Source: Tyto alba
Taxonomy: Eukaryota; Chordata; Aves; Strigiformes; Tytonidae
Assembly (NCBI RefSeq): GCF_018691265.1
Contig: NW_024881313.1
Coordinates: forward strand, 5,068,501-5,132,500
Length of the DNA: 64,000 nt
Direction of reading: 5' to 3'
Position numbers and translations under genes: made by a program
Shown here: piece after piece, positions 12,270 through 23,399 of the stretch
Position numbering within the stretch: position 1 is the stretch's first letter
Layout: every line of letters starts with the position of its first letter
The notes under the pieces: model-generated
Database searches by the model: none
What the model was told of the DNA's origin: nothing
Seen by the model: only the letters and a program-made list of their open reading frames with translations

Positions 12270-14815
12270 TTGCTCCGTGCTGATCAGGCGATGGGGTTGG
12301 TCTCCACTCCTACCTGGAAAGCAAACTGGGATTTGTAGCCTTCCATTGCTTGTAATCCATCCGAGCGTGCAGCTGAGCGATAGCTGACCTCTGTCCTGCC
12401 ATTCTGTATTTGTGGAGCCATTTCTCAGGACATACTAGGTCTTGTCTCTGGCTTGCTGCCACAGGGAGTGCGAATGCATACTGAGAGTCTTTCTCTCGAC
12501 TGTATTGGGTCCTGGGTCAGGGCTGTGAAGTGTCTCACTGTCTTAAAATTTCTTCATGGTCAACATTTTAAGCATATGCCTAATGCTACACTGGGCTTTT
12601 ATCAGAGGTACTTTACTGCACAATTAGAAAAAAAAGTAGCGATGCTATGACTAGTCTGTTAGTGAAAGAATTTAATAGCAAGGGATATATATTTGTTTTT
12701 GGTGGTGCATACAGGTAATTTTCATTTAGCACTTAGCACTGCAACAGTGTGCTCAGAGAGATAAGACAGTATAAACGATAAAACAATCAAATACAATATG
12801 GATACCATGCACCACCTTCCCCTTCCAGTGCAGAGTACAGCATCTTCGTGTTTGAACTGTAACTCTTTGTAAGAATGAATACGAGTACAGAGATCATCTG
12901 AGATTAGCTCTGTTAAAACTATATTACCATAAAAGGCATCATCCATGCCACAGAGAAGCAGTTTCAGAAATAATCCAAGAGACTAAATTTGAATACTTGC
13001 CTCATTTTTATCTTGACAAAATGTTTTTACCTTTTGAACCTGGTGTTTGTTTATTCTGTCTGCGTGCTCCTATCTTCTTGGATTTTGATAAACCTCCAGC
13101 ATGGGAGAGTGAGAAATTAATGTGTTTCACTTCATCTGCTCCCTCAGGTCACAAGTGAGGGAACAATAAAATTTCTAGACAGAAATGGATTTCATTAGAA
13201 GGGGACCTAGTTAACCTATTGCAAGTTATTATTTCTAATATCTGCCTTGGTGCGATTCCATGAATCAGTATGATGTTTGATACAGGGTGGAGGATTAAGC
13301 AAATGAGCAAATATAAAATATTAGTACTGTATCATTAGTACTTAAGACATAATAAAACTTACTGTGGGGAAAGGGACTAGAATAGAAAATAGAAGAGTGC
13401 CGTGGATTTTCTCATATAATTCTGTTATTTGGCATTTTTTTGCCCTGAGTGAGAGTTCATAAAAAGGTAGAAGGACAAAGAATTTGTGTCTACGTGCATG
13501 TAAGATTACTAGCAAGAGTATTTGTATGGTGACTTCCCTTACGTCCACTGATGTTCATGTTGCTGCGTTAGCAAATTTTTGCCCTCTCGGGAGTGGAAAA
13601 AGGATTTGCTTTCCTATTAAATTTCCAGAAAGATGACAAAATTATGTTGAAAATTGTAGTTTTTCCTGTTTTATCTACTCTAGAAGTTTTCTCCTTTTGT
13701 TGACAAACATAAGTAATAGATGCTTGATTTGCACCTAAGTTCTGTTAGGTTCAGCAATACTGAAAGTAGTTTTGCTGTTGTACCTGATGTTTATTGTTAA
13801 TTAATGCTTTTCTCTACTGTGGAAAAAAGCCCACACTTAATGGCATTTTCTTTCATTTGCAACTGCACTTTGTTCTTTGTTTGCCTGAGCAAAATGTGAC
13901 TGATGATCCCTATCTTCACTTGAAAGCTGCACTGTGATCTACAGAAGTTGCAAAACTGAATTGCTTTTACTTTTTGAGTTTGTTTTTAATATTCAGCAAA
14001 ACATGCCAGAGCACATAAAATCAGATGTAGGGTTTGGTCTGAAGAGCTCAGAAAGAGCATACAGGTGCCGCTTGCCCACATGCAGTACTTTTAAACTCAG
14101 GCCTGTTCTAAGTGATACTTTTATAAACCAGATCCTCTGAAAAGTAGAATTGTCTTTAAAACAACCACATGGCTCTACATAATAAACTGGGGTAGGGCTC
14201 AGTACTTTTATTAGCTAATTAAACATTTGCTGTGTTGAGAGAAATGCTTTTGGAACACACACCTGAATTTATAACTAAATTCATTCTGTATTTCTGCCAT
14301 GTGGAAAGAAGGCACATCTGGTAGTGGGTGGGAGAATGTGAAAAGAAGCTTTTCCAATTGCTTAAAAAGGAGGTTGAAGTTTATTTTTTTTGAGTGAAGT
14401 GGTTAGTTTAGGAGGGAGCTCTGCAAGTTCTAAGCTAGACAGCTTTTCCTATTGGTTTACTGAACCTGAAAGAGACACTGATTTATAGGAAACATGTCTT
14501 GCAAGTTCCAGTTCTTGGCTTTCCCTAGATACAAGTGTCATAACATGCACTTCTTACTAAATAAGACCACCATCTGCAAACATCCCCCTGTGGAATTCCT
14601 TAGACATCCTACAGAAAAATGTACTTTTGTGTACATCTTCCTTTAAAGTAAAGTTTTATCTCCGGAAGCATCACTTAATCATTTTGCTAAAAATCTCCCT
14701 GTTCTTTGTAAAATTAATGAAATGGAAAACAAAATCTGAATAAACGATAACCTGCTGAGCCACTTAGGTTCACTGTTGTAAATGAAGCTCTAACTTTGTT
14801 TTTTATCTCCAACAG

Positions 14816-14940
14816 ACAAACAACAGAAAGGTGAATTTGCCTTAGAGGGCTACACCATCAGAATGAATAATAGCCTTCGGAAGGATGCAAAGAAAGATTG
14901 CTGTTTTGAAATCTCTGCTCCTGATAAGCGCATTTATCAG
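14816..14940 (+). CDS. SKAP2: SKAP2 exon: central PH domain
   Basis: Exon of 125 nt, phase 1 in and phase 0 out. The acceptor is TTTTATCTCCAACAG. It encodes DKQQKGEFALEGYTIRMNNS, LRKDAKKDCCFEISAPDK and RIYQ, the middle strands of the PH domain. The adjoining GSDK from the previous exon and DKQQKGEF here form the loop and strand that precede GYTIRMN. Compared with human SKAP2 the changes are mild (ALEGYTIRMNNSLRKDAK against AIDGYSVRMNNTLRKDGK). The donor CAG/GTTGGA is unusual: T at +3 and G at +4 and +5, in place of the common GTRAGT. It is still a GT donor, supported by the unbroken protein match across it. Confidence 0.97.
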
Positions 14941-15845
14941 GTTGGACTTTTTTATGCTGACTTTAAATAAAATTGATAAAGCCGTTACAATTCCAGTTAC
15001 TGAATTAACATTTCAGTAAAACAACTTTCACTGACATCTTAATGAAAAAAGGAAACCCTCACTTGCTTATATTGTATGTTCATATATTAGGAAAAAAATC
15101 TGATTTAAAATATGTATGTATGTGTTCAAATATTATCTTTTTGGACAAGAGGAAGGAAATCTGTCATCTTTATCTATTGGTTTTTTCAGTGTTAGCATTT
15201 TAATATCTATTGTATAGTGTGTCTGCATGATTTCTTGGATGAATTAAATAGTAAAAAAAAAGTTAAAATATATATCAGTGTTAAATACGCATTATATTGG
15301 TCATGGCTTTGCAAGGAAAATCTACGTAAAGGCACATATCAGCTGTGCAATTCAGAGATCTATCAGCTAGACATCAGTATGGAATGTAAGTTTAATAAGT
15401 TTTAAATATCTGAGATTGCAGTTGAAAGCCAGTTAATTAAGCTGTCAGGTAGCGTGTTGGAGTCTGACAAGAACATTTTTAAGAAAACTGTACCCAGCAG
15501 TCTAAAGAAATTCATGGGTGTCTTCTAATTGTCAAGGGCAAATTTTGTTCATCAGTTCTGGCTTTGACATTGATGAAGAGAAGCAGCTTTTTTCTGCACA
15601 GCTGCCAGCTGCTGATCAGAGTTTCAAATCCATCATCCTCTCCTTCAATTACGTAAATTTGTCAAAATTAGCTGTACATTATAAGAAGCATCCTTGCAAG
15701 AAAAGTACCAGAAGACATGAAAAGAATTACTAATGGTTTCTTGAGGAAGTGACGAGAATGATACAGTCCCTCTTTTTTATTGCTAATTAAATTGTAGTTG
15801 TGTTTTTGTCATTACTGCTAGCAGTTATTAATAATTGTTTAATAG
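14941..15845 (+). other. SKAP2: SKAP2 intron (905 bp)
   Basis: AT-rich intron between the last two PH exons. Donor GTTGGA is weak, and the acceptor (AATTGTTTAATAG) has a purine-interrupted pyrimidine tract. Open frames at 15,217-15,405 and 15,518-15,733 show no protein similarity I can recognise and are taken as chance. Confidence 0.85.
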
Positions 15846-15909
15846 TTTACAGCTGCCACTCCCAAAGAAGCAGAGGAATGGGTACAGCAAGTCAGATTTG
15901 TAATTCAAG
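15846..15909 (+). CDS. SKAP2: SKAP2 exon: C-terminal helix of PH domain
   Basis: Exon of 64 nt, phase 0 in and phase 1 out (donor CAAG/GTAAGC). It encodes FTAATPKEAEEWVQQVRFV followed by IQ, the end of the last strand and the C-terminal alpha helix that closes every PH domain. The helix has the invariant Trp (EEWVQQ). It closely matches human FTAASPKDAEEWVQQ with conservative changes. The acceptor has a poor polypyrimidine tract, but the protein match across the junction is unbroken. Confidence 0.97.
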
Positions 15910-16246
15910 GTAAGCCAGCCAGTAAAGCAGTAGCCTTTATTGCCAGTACTGCTTAGTGATGGTAGCTCTGTTCGTTAACATATCTGTCACATCTGTATAC
16001 GTAGTATTCCCACTTGTCCAAGTTTTGACTAGCAAGTCCTACTTTTCAGTTGCATTGTAGCTTTTATATGACTTTCTCCCTTTGAAAGATTTTTTCTTTT
16101 CTCTAAGAATACTATTTAGCTTGAAAGTTCTCCTTTACGAACGTTGTAAGAAAAAATGTGGAACAACCGTGTTTTCATTTTGCATAAATTTCTGCTTAGG
16201 CATTCTTCTCTAGTGAATGTTAACTTTTTAAACTGCTGTTACATAG
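15910..16246 (+). other. SKAP2: SKAP2 intron (337 bp)
   Basis: The shortest intron in the window, with donor GTAAGC and acceptor ATAG. It contains T-rich stretches and no other feature. A frame that runs from it into the next exon (from 16,156) is only read-through of the intron. Confidence 0.9.
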
Positions 16247-16351
16247 ATATGGAATCTAATACTATTCCTGAGGAGGAGGAAGAGGAATATGATGATGTTG
16301 GACAAGTGAGCGGTGAACCGATAGATGATAGCATTTATGAAGAAGTTAAAG
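16247..16351 (+). CDS. SKAP2: SKAP2 exon: acidic linker with two tyrosine motifs
   Basis: Exon of 105 nt, phase 1 at both ends (acceptor TTACATAG, donor AAAG/GTATTG). It encodes DMESNTIPEEEEEEYDDVGQ and VSGEPIDDSIYEEVK. Two Src-family-type tyrosine motifs stand out: EEYDDV and SIYEEV. They align with ELYDDV and EIYEEL of human SKAP2, which are phosphorylated by Fyn and related kinases; the YEEV/YEEL type resembles the YEEI consensus for Src-family SH2 binding. The stretch between the two tyrosines is shorter than in human (VGQVSGEPIDDS against a longer segment with NPLTSSQP), and a run of six Glu replaces human DYDERGE. The linker is low-complexity and probably disordered, so length changes are tolerated. 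Confidence 0.96.
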
Positions 16352-16948
16352 GTATTGTTGAAATTTTTTACTTTGTGACTTGTGATCATTTTGACTTCTC
16401 TGCTTCTAGTTTTATAACTCTGAGGGGTTAGGAATAAGTGAGTAAAGTAATCCGGTGAGTAAGATACTTTCATATTTCAAGTTTTGCTATGACATTGTAA
16501 AAAGAATTGGTCTTCAACCAAGTCTGAGTGAGAACAGTTCAGTTCTCTTTAGCAGGGGCATCAAAATAGTGCAGAATGTGTAAAAGTGGTTTCAGGGGAC
16601 TTTCATCCCATTAACGTTCTCTGGTATGCAATTTTTTTTAATTAAAAAATTGTCTTGCCTTACAGCTTTTTCCACCAACTTGCCCATTATTTTTTTTTAT
16701 TAATTTTGGTGTTTGTATTAAGCAAAAGTTTGCTATTACTCCATACGTTATCAGCTGCTGCCTAATACATGGCATTATAATCCTTCAAGAAAGTAATGCA
16801 TTTGTTTGAAAGGGCTCTGGAGATGAACTGTAAATAAAGCAACACGAGTATTGACATTGTTTTGTTTCATATCTTCCAGCATGACTATGATAATACAGAA
16901 ACTTTTTACTGTGGACTTTCTGATGCATTCAAATGATTCTGCTTCTAG

Positions 16949-17064
16949 ATGTCCAAGTATATCTATCAGATGGCAAAACAAAAGAAAAAGAGCAAAAGCT
17001 CGTGGAATTGATTACAGACATTCAAGTATTAGGAGAAAGGTGGTCGTTCTTGATTATATTTTAA
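16949..17064 (+). other. Exon-like open segment, possible alternative 3'-terminal exon
   Basis: After an acceptor-like GATTCTGCTTCTAG, the frame that would follow from the previous exon (phase 1, G+AT = Asp) stays open for 37 more full codons to TAA at 17062-17064. The peptide includes VQVYLSDGKTKEKEQKLVEL and ITDIQVLGERW, charged and amphipathic, then a hydrophobic end. No GT donor inside restores phase 1, so it cannot be an ordinary cassette; it could only end a short PH-only isoform. I know of no SKAP2 isoform with it, and a chance open frame is quite possible. Confidence 0.2.
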
Positions 17065-17224
17065 GCAGCTATGAAAAAATCAAATTTTTAGTTATTAGTT
17101 AACAAATGAAATTTTAAAGTGACATGACAATTAATAATCACTTTGTATGAAATAATGTTCTGTACCCCTTGCTGTTTGGGGCAGTGCAATTATCAGCAAT
17201 AACTTGAGAGGAAAAATTAGTCAT

Positions 17225-17234
17225 GTCACGTGAT
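17225..17234. promoter_or_regulatory. E-box palindrome GTCACGTGAT
   Basis: The sequence contains TCACGTGA, the preferred site of MITF/TFE and USF bHLH-zip factors and close to the CLEAR element GTCACGTGAC. CpG-containing words are rare in this intron, which makes it stand out. MITF-family factors act in macrophages and osteoclasts, where SKAP2 is expressed, but regulation of this gene by it is inference. Confidence 0.22.
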
Positions 17235-19190
17235 GCTGACTAACTTCTTGTATCTGTTAGGTTGAATATTCTGACCATTGGAGAAAAGAACATTTTATAT
17301 TATGCCTTGATTTTCATTTTAAGGTCACTTCAGTGAACCAAGGGAGCAGACAACATGAGTGACTGGTGAAAATGATTTTTGTAAAATTGTAGCAGCACTC
17401 AATTCTTTAAGAGCTGTTTTTTTTTTTTTTAATTCAATTTCATTGGATTGTACTTAGACTACTTCATCACAGAGTACATTTTCTGCTGAAATGGGGTGCA
17501 GTGTATCATGCATGCTGAAAAACTCTTCTGCAGTGAATATAAAGACTGTATTACAGGGCTTAATCTTACAGCAAGAGGATACAGCCAGACCTTACTGCAG
17601 TGCTTTTTGGATGCTCAGGCTCTTACAGAAGGTCATCCTTTATGCTTCCTTATGCTTTTGCTAAAGAAGCTCTAGATGTATCCTGGGATAAATTACTCTT
17701 TTTTTCTGAGCTTCACTTATCTTACCTGTTCATTTGAATATCAAACAGTAAGTGGATCTGGAGCAGTAACACATACAATATTGGTAGAGGGCCAATAGTA
17801 AATATATTCTTTGAGCTCTGTCCTGAGAGAATTGCTGCCTTGATATGATTCTGCAAGAATTTAGAGTATTTTCACTCGCATCCCATTTTTATGTCAGTTT
17901 TCCAGGAACTGTTGTCTTCTAATGTGGCTAATAAATCTGAAATGTAACAGAACAGCTGTCACAAAGAAAGGATAGCTCTTATGTTATTCAAGAAATCTAG
18001 TTTCAGTTTTTAGTTAAATTAATTTATTTCCTCATGATCTTGGAATGATGCTTAATTTTCATGTTATCAAGTAAGGGTTATCTTTCTTTATCCCATGCTT
18101 TCTCCATCTCATCTATTTGAATTGTAAACTTTTCAGGAAGGACCATCTTACCTTGTACAGCAGAGCTCTTGATTTTGGCTGTGATGTGTTGGCATAACTA
18201 AGTAAAAATAAAGCCTAAGTTTGCAATAGATTTTAGGTGATTGAAATGATTTTTTCTCTTCCATAAATGTGCTTTAATAGTCATTTGCTTAAATGGAATT
18301 AAAAACTTATGGCTCTGATGCCTTGGAGCAGTCCTGCTCTTCTTAATCCATAGCATATTGAAGAGTATTAGAATGAAATGCAAGATGACAAACCTCACAG
18401 AGGTAGGCTTTATTTGGTTCTTGTAGAGCTATTCATCTAAACGTGATGCTAAAAGAGCATACTCCAGTTGGGTCTTATCTGCCTTAATTAGGCCCGATTG
18501 GTTGTATTTCATTCCAGTTGTCTGTCCTTTCTATTTTCCCAGGTAAGTGAATTACTCTTTCTTCCTTTCATAGTCAAAGGGTGGAGCATCATTATCACTG
18601 CTGTTACCTGACTTAATAATACAGAACAAACAAGGAATTCTGAATGCCTGTTAAGAGAACAGAAAACCCACATTATTTGTATAGCCACAAAGCTGTGCTA
18701 AGCTCTGGAATGCAGAAGGCAAATACGCTAGATCCTTGTGAGGAGGAAGAAGAAATTAATCTTCACTTTGTTTTTATCCTCAAAGCATCTTTCTGTTACA
18801 GGCTTCTGATCCTCATGTTTCTGCACATCCACTAGCTTTATAAATACTGAATTTCAGGTACACAGCTCACTGTACCTTGTTATTATTTATTTGTCTATAA
18901 TTTGAAATTTCTCAAGTAGGTAAAATTTTGCATTTCTGTGGTTCTCCAGTGTTTTTTTTTATATCATAATTTCAAAAGCAAATTAAGCCAGTTCATGATC
19001 CAGTTTGTTTGAAAATACTGGATTTGGTATTTGAATAAAAAGTGTTTGGATTAAAAAGAAGATAGGGAAATTTCTGCACAGTTTTAAAAATTGGGAATTT
19101 TTGAGAACTGTTGCAGTAATCAGGACTGACTGATGCTGTATTCTCTAGCTATCTCATTGCTCAGCTATTTTTTTCCCTTGCTTGTGGCAG

Positions 19191-19253
19191 GAGACAGTGT
19201 AGATGAATTTTCCAGGCAGGAGCTGGATAGCTTCAAACCAGTATCCAGAAATG
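19191..19253 (+). CDS. SKAP2: Probable extra SKAP2 linker exon (63 nt, in frame)
   Basis: Not recognised from human SKAP2, but it has everything an exon needs. There is a strong acceptor (long T/C tract, then GTGGCAG), a donor AAATG/GTAACA, length 63 (a multiple of three) and phase 1 at both ends, matching exons on either side. Joined, the 21 residues start with a Gly split over the junction, then DSVDEFSRQELDSFKPVSRN. The peptide is acidic and Ser-rich with no stop, like the rest of the linker. Skipping it joins IYEEVK directly to EERVPSK, which aligns with human EELPEEEE, so it is probably an alternative or lineage-restricted cassette. Transcript data would decide. Confidence 0.6.
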
Positions 19254-22200
19254 GTAACAGTCTATTAGCCTATTAAAAGTATAGATTGCAGTGGCATTCA
19301 ATTTATACTGTCTGCTGGCAAGAGGAGTGGGTTGATTGTTGGAGGGGGTACAGAGAGAGGTGAGAAAATTGATCTTTTGATTTGTTAAGCCACTTTCTTC
19401 TTTAATAGCACATACCAATGAATATTTACCATAGAAGCATCGTTTTCCTGGTTGTCAGTATTAGTCAATGTTTTACTGTGGTTATTCGGGTAGAATCAAA
19501 AGCATCAGAACTGCCAAAGATTTCCCAACTTTTAAAACCTTGCAAGATTCTTCAGGAAGAGAAAGCTTTATACTGTCTTCAACAAACAAAGCTTTTGTCT
19601 TTTTCTAATAAAGGCATGGAGGAAAACTTGGTTAAGCAAAATTAAAAATATTGTTAATAAAGGCCATTTTTGCTTAACTAGATATTTATTTTCTACCTTA
19701 GTACACTCTATGTAATTTTGCAGTTAACAGCTGCATATTATAAGCTGTAACATAAAATAACTTCTAATACTGTAGTATTAAATAACTGTGTGCGTAGCTA
19801 CCTGGATGCATAGGCTTTCTAGCTTAGTGGTGTTTTAAACAATGGAGTTGTCCTTCTCAGAGGAAAAAACACTTGCTGACTTTAAAGATATTGTCATCTG
19901 TTACAGCCCTTGAAGACTGAATTTTTTTATTAACTCGGGCTTTCGGTGACATAATTTTTAAGGGCCTTCAGTTTTGTCTCCTGTGGTTTCACATCTGTAT
20001 GGAGCACATACCCAAAACTTCAATGCCAACTACTGCCAGCCACCATGATCCTTTCTACAGCCTTGACTCAATTTGTGTACTGTCCACAACACTGTTGCAC
20101 AAGAGGGGAAAAAAAGGTGTTAATCTAAACTAACATACTTATCTTAATTTTCAATCTTGTGTTGTCTTTTTTTCTTCTGTTCTTTCTCTGCTCACAAACT
20201 TGCATTATAGCAATAGGTTGCATGGTGTACAGTATAGTTTCCATTAAAATTGTTCTAAAGATAAGGTTTAATTCTTACTTTGGTGATGCTTAGTTGGTGC
20301 ATGGAGATAAAAAGCTGCTCTTACAGGACGGGTGAGGTTAGAAATCCCCAAGCAGTGCGATGTAACATGAGGCTGGCATTGTTGGCTTTGTGCTACCTCT
20401 TCTCAGCCTGGCCGTAACACAGAACTTTTGGGTGAGAGAGGGAAGGACAATGAAATTCAGTGCTGCGGTGATCTCTAGTCAGGGACATTGCCATGGAGAA
20501 CTAATCCAGCCAACAACTTGCAGTATTTCTTTGCTGTAAATTAGAGGATTGATTCAATCACTGATTGGGCCAAGGATCATGGGAATGGAAAGCTTGCTTT
20601 TGTCTTTTGGTTCCCACTCTCAGTCTCTATCAGGCCTCTGCCAAACAGTTTGGTCAAGCCCAGGTATCTGACCAATAATTCTCTTTTGCAGCATAGTTGG
20701 AAGCTTATCTAGGGAAACTGTAACTAAGGCAAAGCTCAGGGGAAGGTAAGAAATATCTTAAGTTTTATGCAATAGGAAGTGTGCTATGCAGAGAAACACT
20801 TTTGTTTAAAATAAGTAAACAAATTAAAAGTCTTTTAAATAGTTTTAAAATTACATTGATATTGTTCCAGAACTTATTTCTGACATTGAGTATGAATGTA
20901 GGGAATGATCATTCTATTTCTATCTTACGGTTGTCTCTTTAAGCAGCTTTGTTGCTTTAATTTTTTCTAACAGTTAACCTCTGCAGTTAAGCAGCATAAC
21001 TTAATACCATCCTCATCCTCTCTTTTTGCTGGATTGCTTGAGCTTTGAAGAAGGAAATTGTTTTAATGATGTTGTACCCTTTTCATGAGCATGGAGGGGG
21101 GAAAAAAAAGAACGTGCTCTCTGATTTAGCCCTTCTTGGGAAGAAGGAAGTAATGATTAGGTAGTGGAGTATGAGTGTAAGCTTGATCTGCACTCATGAA
21201 CACTGATTCATAGCAAATATTGGTGTTCTCAAAATGTAGTGTCAACTTGTATTGACTTTTTGGCACTAGAGGTGAAGATTTCAGTGTTATGTGAATGAAA
21301 ATGCCTTTTCAGGAGACCTTTCTTATTTTAGAGTTTTCAGTATATCACAGTCAGGGTCTGTGGGCCCAACATAGTGTTTGGTGTCAAGCAGTCCCAGTTG
21401 CAGATTACAGCTATATAATCAGCTCCTAAAGCCAGTCAGTTAAAATGAAGAAACTGTTATTTGGTTGTTGTAAACCAGAGCAGTAGGGTTAAGTCAGCAG
21501 AGACACAGGTGATTATGGAGTCTGAGACGTTACCTGTGATCATTGCTGTTAAGTCAAGATACTGCATATCCTGGTATATTGTCTAAATTCCTCCAAGTGT
21601 TGTTTACCTCAGTAATTAGGGAGTTCTTTCCTTCTTGTCCACAGAAGTTGTATATAATGCTGATGTGCTATCAATTTTTGATTTAAATTTTTCCACAGAA
21701 AGAATTCTAAGTGTTTTTAATTGGTAAATGAAGTGATCTCAAAGTATAAGTAGGGTCTAGAATATTTGAAGCTAAAAAGACCAGATATAAGATCAGCATT
21801 TTTGAGGACAGTACTAAAGATGAGTTTCCAAAGTAATTACTGAAAGTGTTTGGAATAATTTCCATTAAAATATCTTTCAGATTCAAGAACACAGCTAGAG
21901 ATTTTTTTCTTCTAAAGCAGTGAGGATAGGTTATTCTTCAAAAGCATTTTTTCCAAGATTGGATCTCAGTGTTGTTAAGAAATTAATATTTTTCACTTGT
22001 TTAGCCATTGTGTTATTTTTATAGATGGAGTATTTTTGCCGATAATATCTTGCTGATAGGTGGACTACCAGAATAAGGAGAAGGGGTGTGCTACAGAGCT
22101 TACTCAGTTTGCTGTAAATTACAAGTAATTAAAATAATACGTGAACAGTAAAAAGCAGAGGTAAACTACCTTTTGGTGTCAGGGAATAGTAACGATTTTT

Positions 22201-23306
22201 TTTTCTGTCCAAGATGTGTGGTTTTGTTGTCTTGATCACTGGGATTTGGGGTCTACTAAGTGTCTTTGATTATATGCCAGGCATGGAAATAATTGAAATA
22301 CAATCTCTTTCAACTGTGTATTGCTGAATCCCAACTGTTATGATGAAGTGGAGCTGCGTCTGAATTCTCGGTCACTCTGGGTTTTGAGGCAGTATGCTTA
22401 TGCGATTTATATATACCTTGGAGTGTCCTTCAGCTTGTAGTAAATGCTCATGAGACATGAGTTATGAATCCAGACAACTTTTTGTATTTAAAGACATTGC
22501 ATCCAGAAGAGGGGTAGGAACTTGATACCTGGACCTCAGCTTTTGTTTGTGACAAAAGCTTGGGCTTTATCTTCAGTTAATGCAATTCTACATCTAAAGA
22601 GGGAAACTTTTCTTTCTACTGATGTTAGGTGTCAGTGATGGAAGAGGAGGTAAGACAATCTGGTGTAGCTGAAAAGAATGAGATGTCCATTGAGTGGGAA
22701 GTGGCAAGTCTTTGGGAGGGAAAAGAGGGTTCACAGGCTCTTCTGTGTTGATTGTACAGTGAACAACAGGTGGCCCATAGCTGTTGGGAAGCTTACTGTT
22801 GGTGCTGAAATCCAACTCCTGTTGCCCCATCAAACACATGTTCACAAACACAAGTGAGGAGGCCAATAAAAATAGAATAATAACTGAGTACTCATATTTA
22901 GTCTGATTTCCATGTGAGGGGTATTTTCACTGATTGGACTTGGGGTGGGGTTGTCTACTGAGAAATACTCTTACAAAGAGCATTCTTTATTTACAAATAT
23001 ACTTCTACTGCAGAAAATTTTGTGAGATTCAAAGCAGTTAATTAAAATATCTACAGTAAATGGAAAACATGTGCTATTAAGTTTAGGCATTTATTCTCTC
23101 TTTGAACTACATGCAAGACTTCATAGTTTTCAGGTGTTTCAGACTTCACAGGTTTCAGAGTTTCCAAGTGGAGAAAATAGAAGTGACCCTCCTGAAGTTG
23201 TGGTCGACTGTTACAACAAATGGAAGGAGTTCATGTTGGAAAGACTGTGTTTATCAAAGTCTTGGGTTAGCAAAAGCTGAATTTTATTTCTGTATTTCAG
23301 AGATTT

Positions 23307-23399
23307 AAAAAAAAAAAAAGAAAAGAAAAGAAAAGGAAAATACTCTAAAGCCCAATCAGACAAAAAAAAAAGAATACCCCCCCATCCCCCTCCCCCCAA
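23307..23399. repeat. A/AAAAG tract followed by A- and C-runs
   Basis: A run of 13 A passes into several GAAAA units to about 23,340. After a short unique stretch a second A run and C runs (about 23,362-23,399) follow. This is low-complexity sequence. Confidence 0.8.

Larger units (their letters stand above)
5948..14815 (+). other. SKAP2: SKAP2 intron (8.9 kb)
   Basis: Long intron inside the PH-coding part. It holds poly(T), a 17-bp tandem duplication, a TG-rich tract, a 12-bp AT tandem and a GC-richer patch at about 12,130-12,420 with a perfect AP-1-core palindrome, all listed separately. The region 7,900-8,640 is also somewhat GC-richer than its surroundings and carries several short overlapping frames, but none has a recognisable domain. 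There is no sign of another gene or of a long transposon. Confidence 0.85.
16352..19190 (+). other. SKAP2: SKAP2 intron (2.8 kb, if the next exon is used)
   Basis: AT-rich intron. It includes an exon-like open segment at 16949-17064, an E-box palindrome at about 17,225 and a 14-T tract at 17,417-17,430. About 17,030-17,340 has the ragged AT-rich texture with many TAATTA-like words that is typical of conserved non-coding DNA. I can see no other gene. Confidence 0.75.

Noticed and set aside
16156..16431. 91-codon frame covering the tyrosine-motif exon
   Set aside because: It is the real exon plus read-through of flanking intron on both sides; only 16247-16351 is coding.
22594..22866. Minus-strand 90-codon frame with Pro-rich end
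   Set aside because: No family resemblance, no splice sites in useful phase and length within chance expectation.
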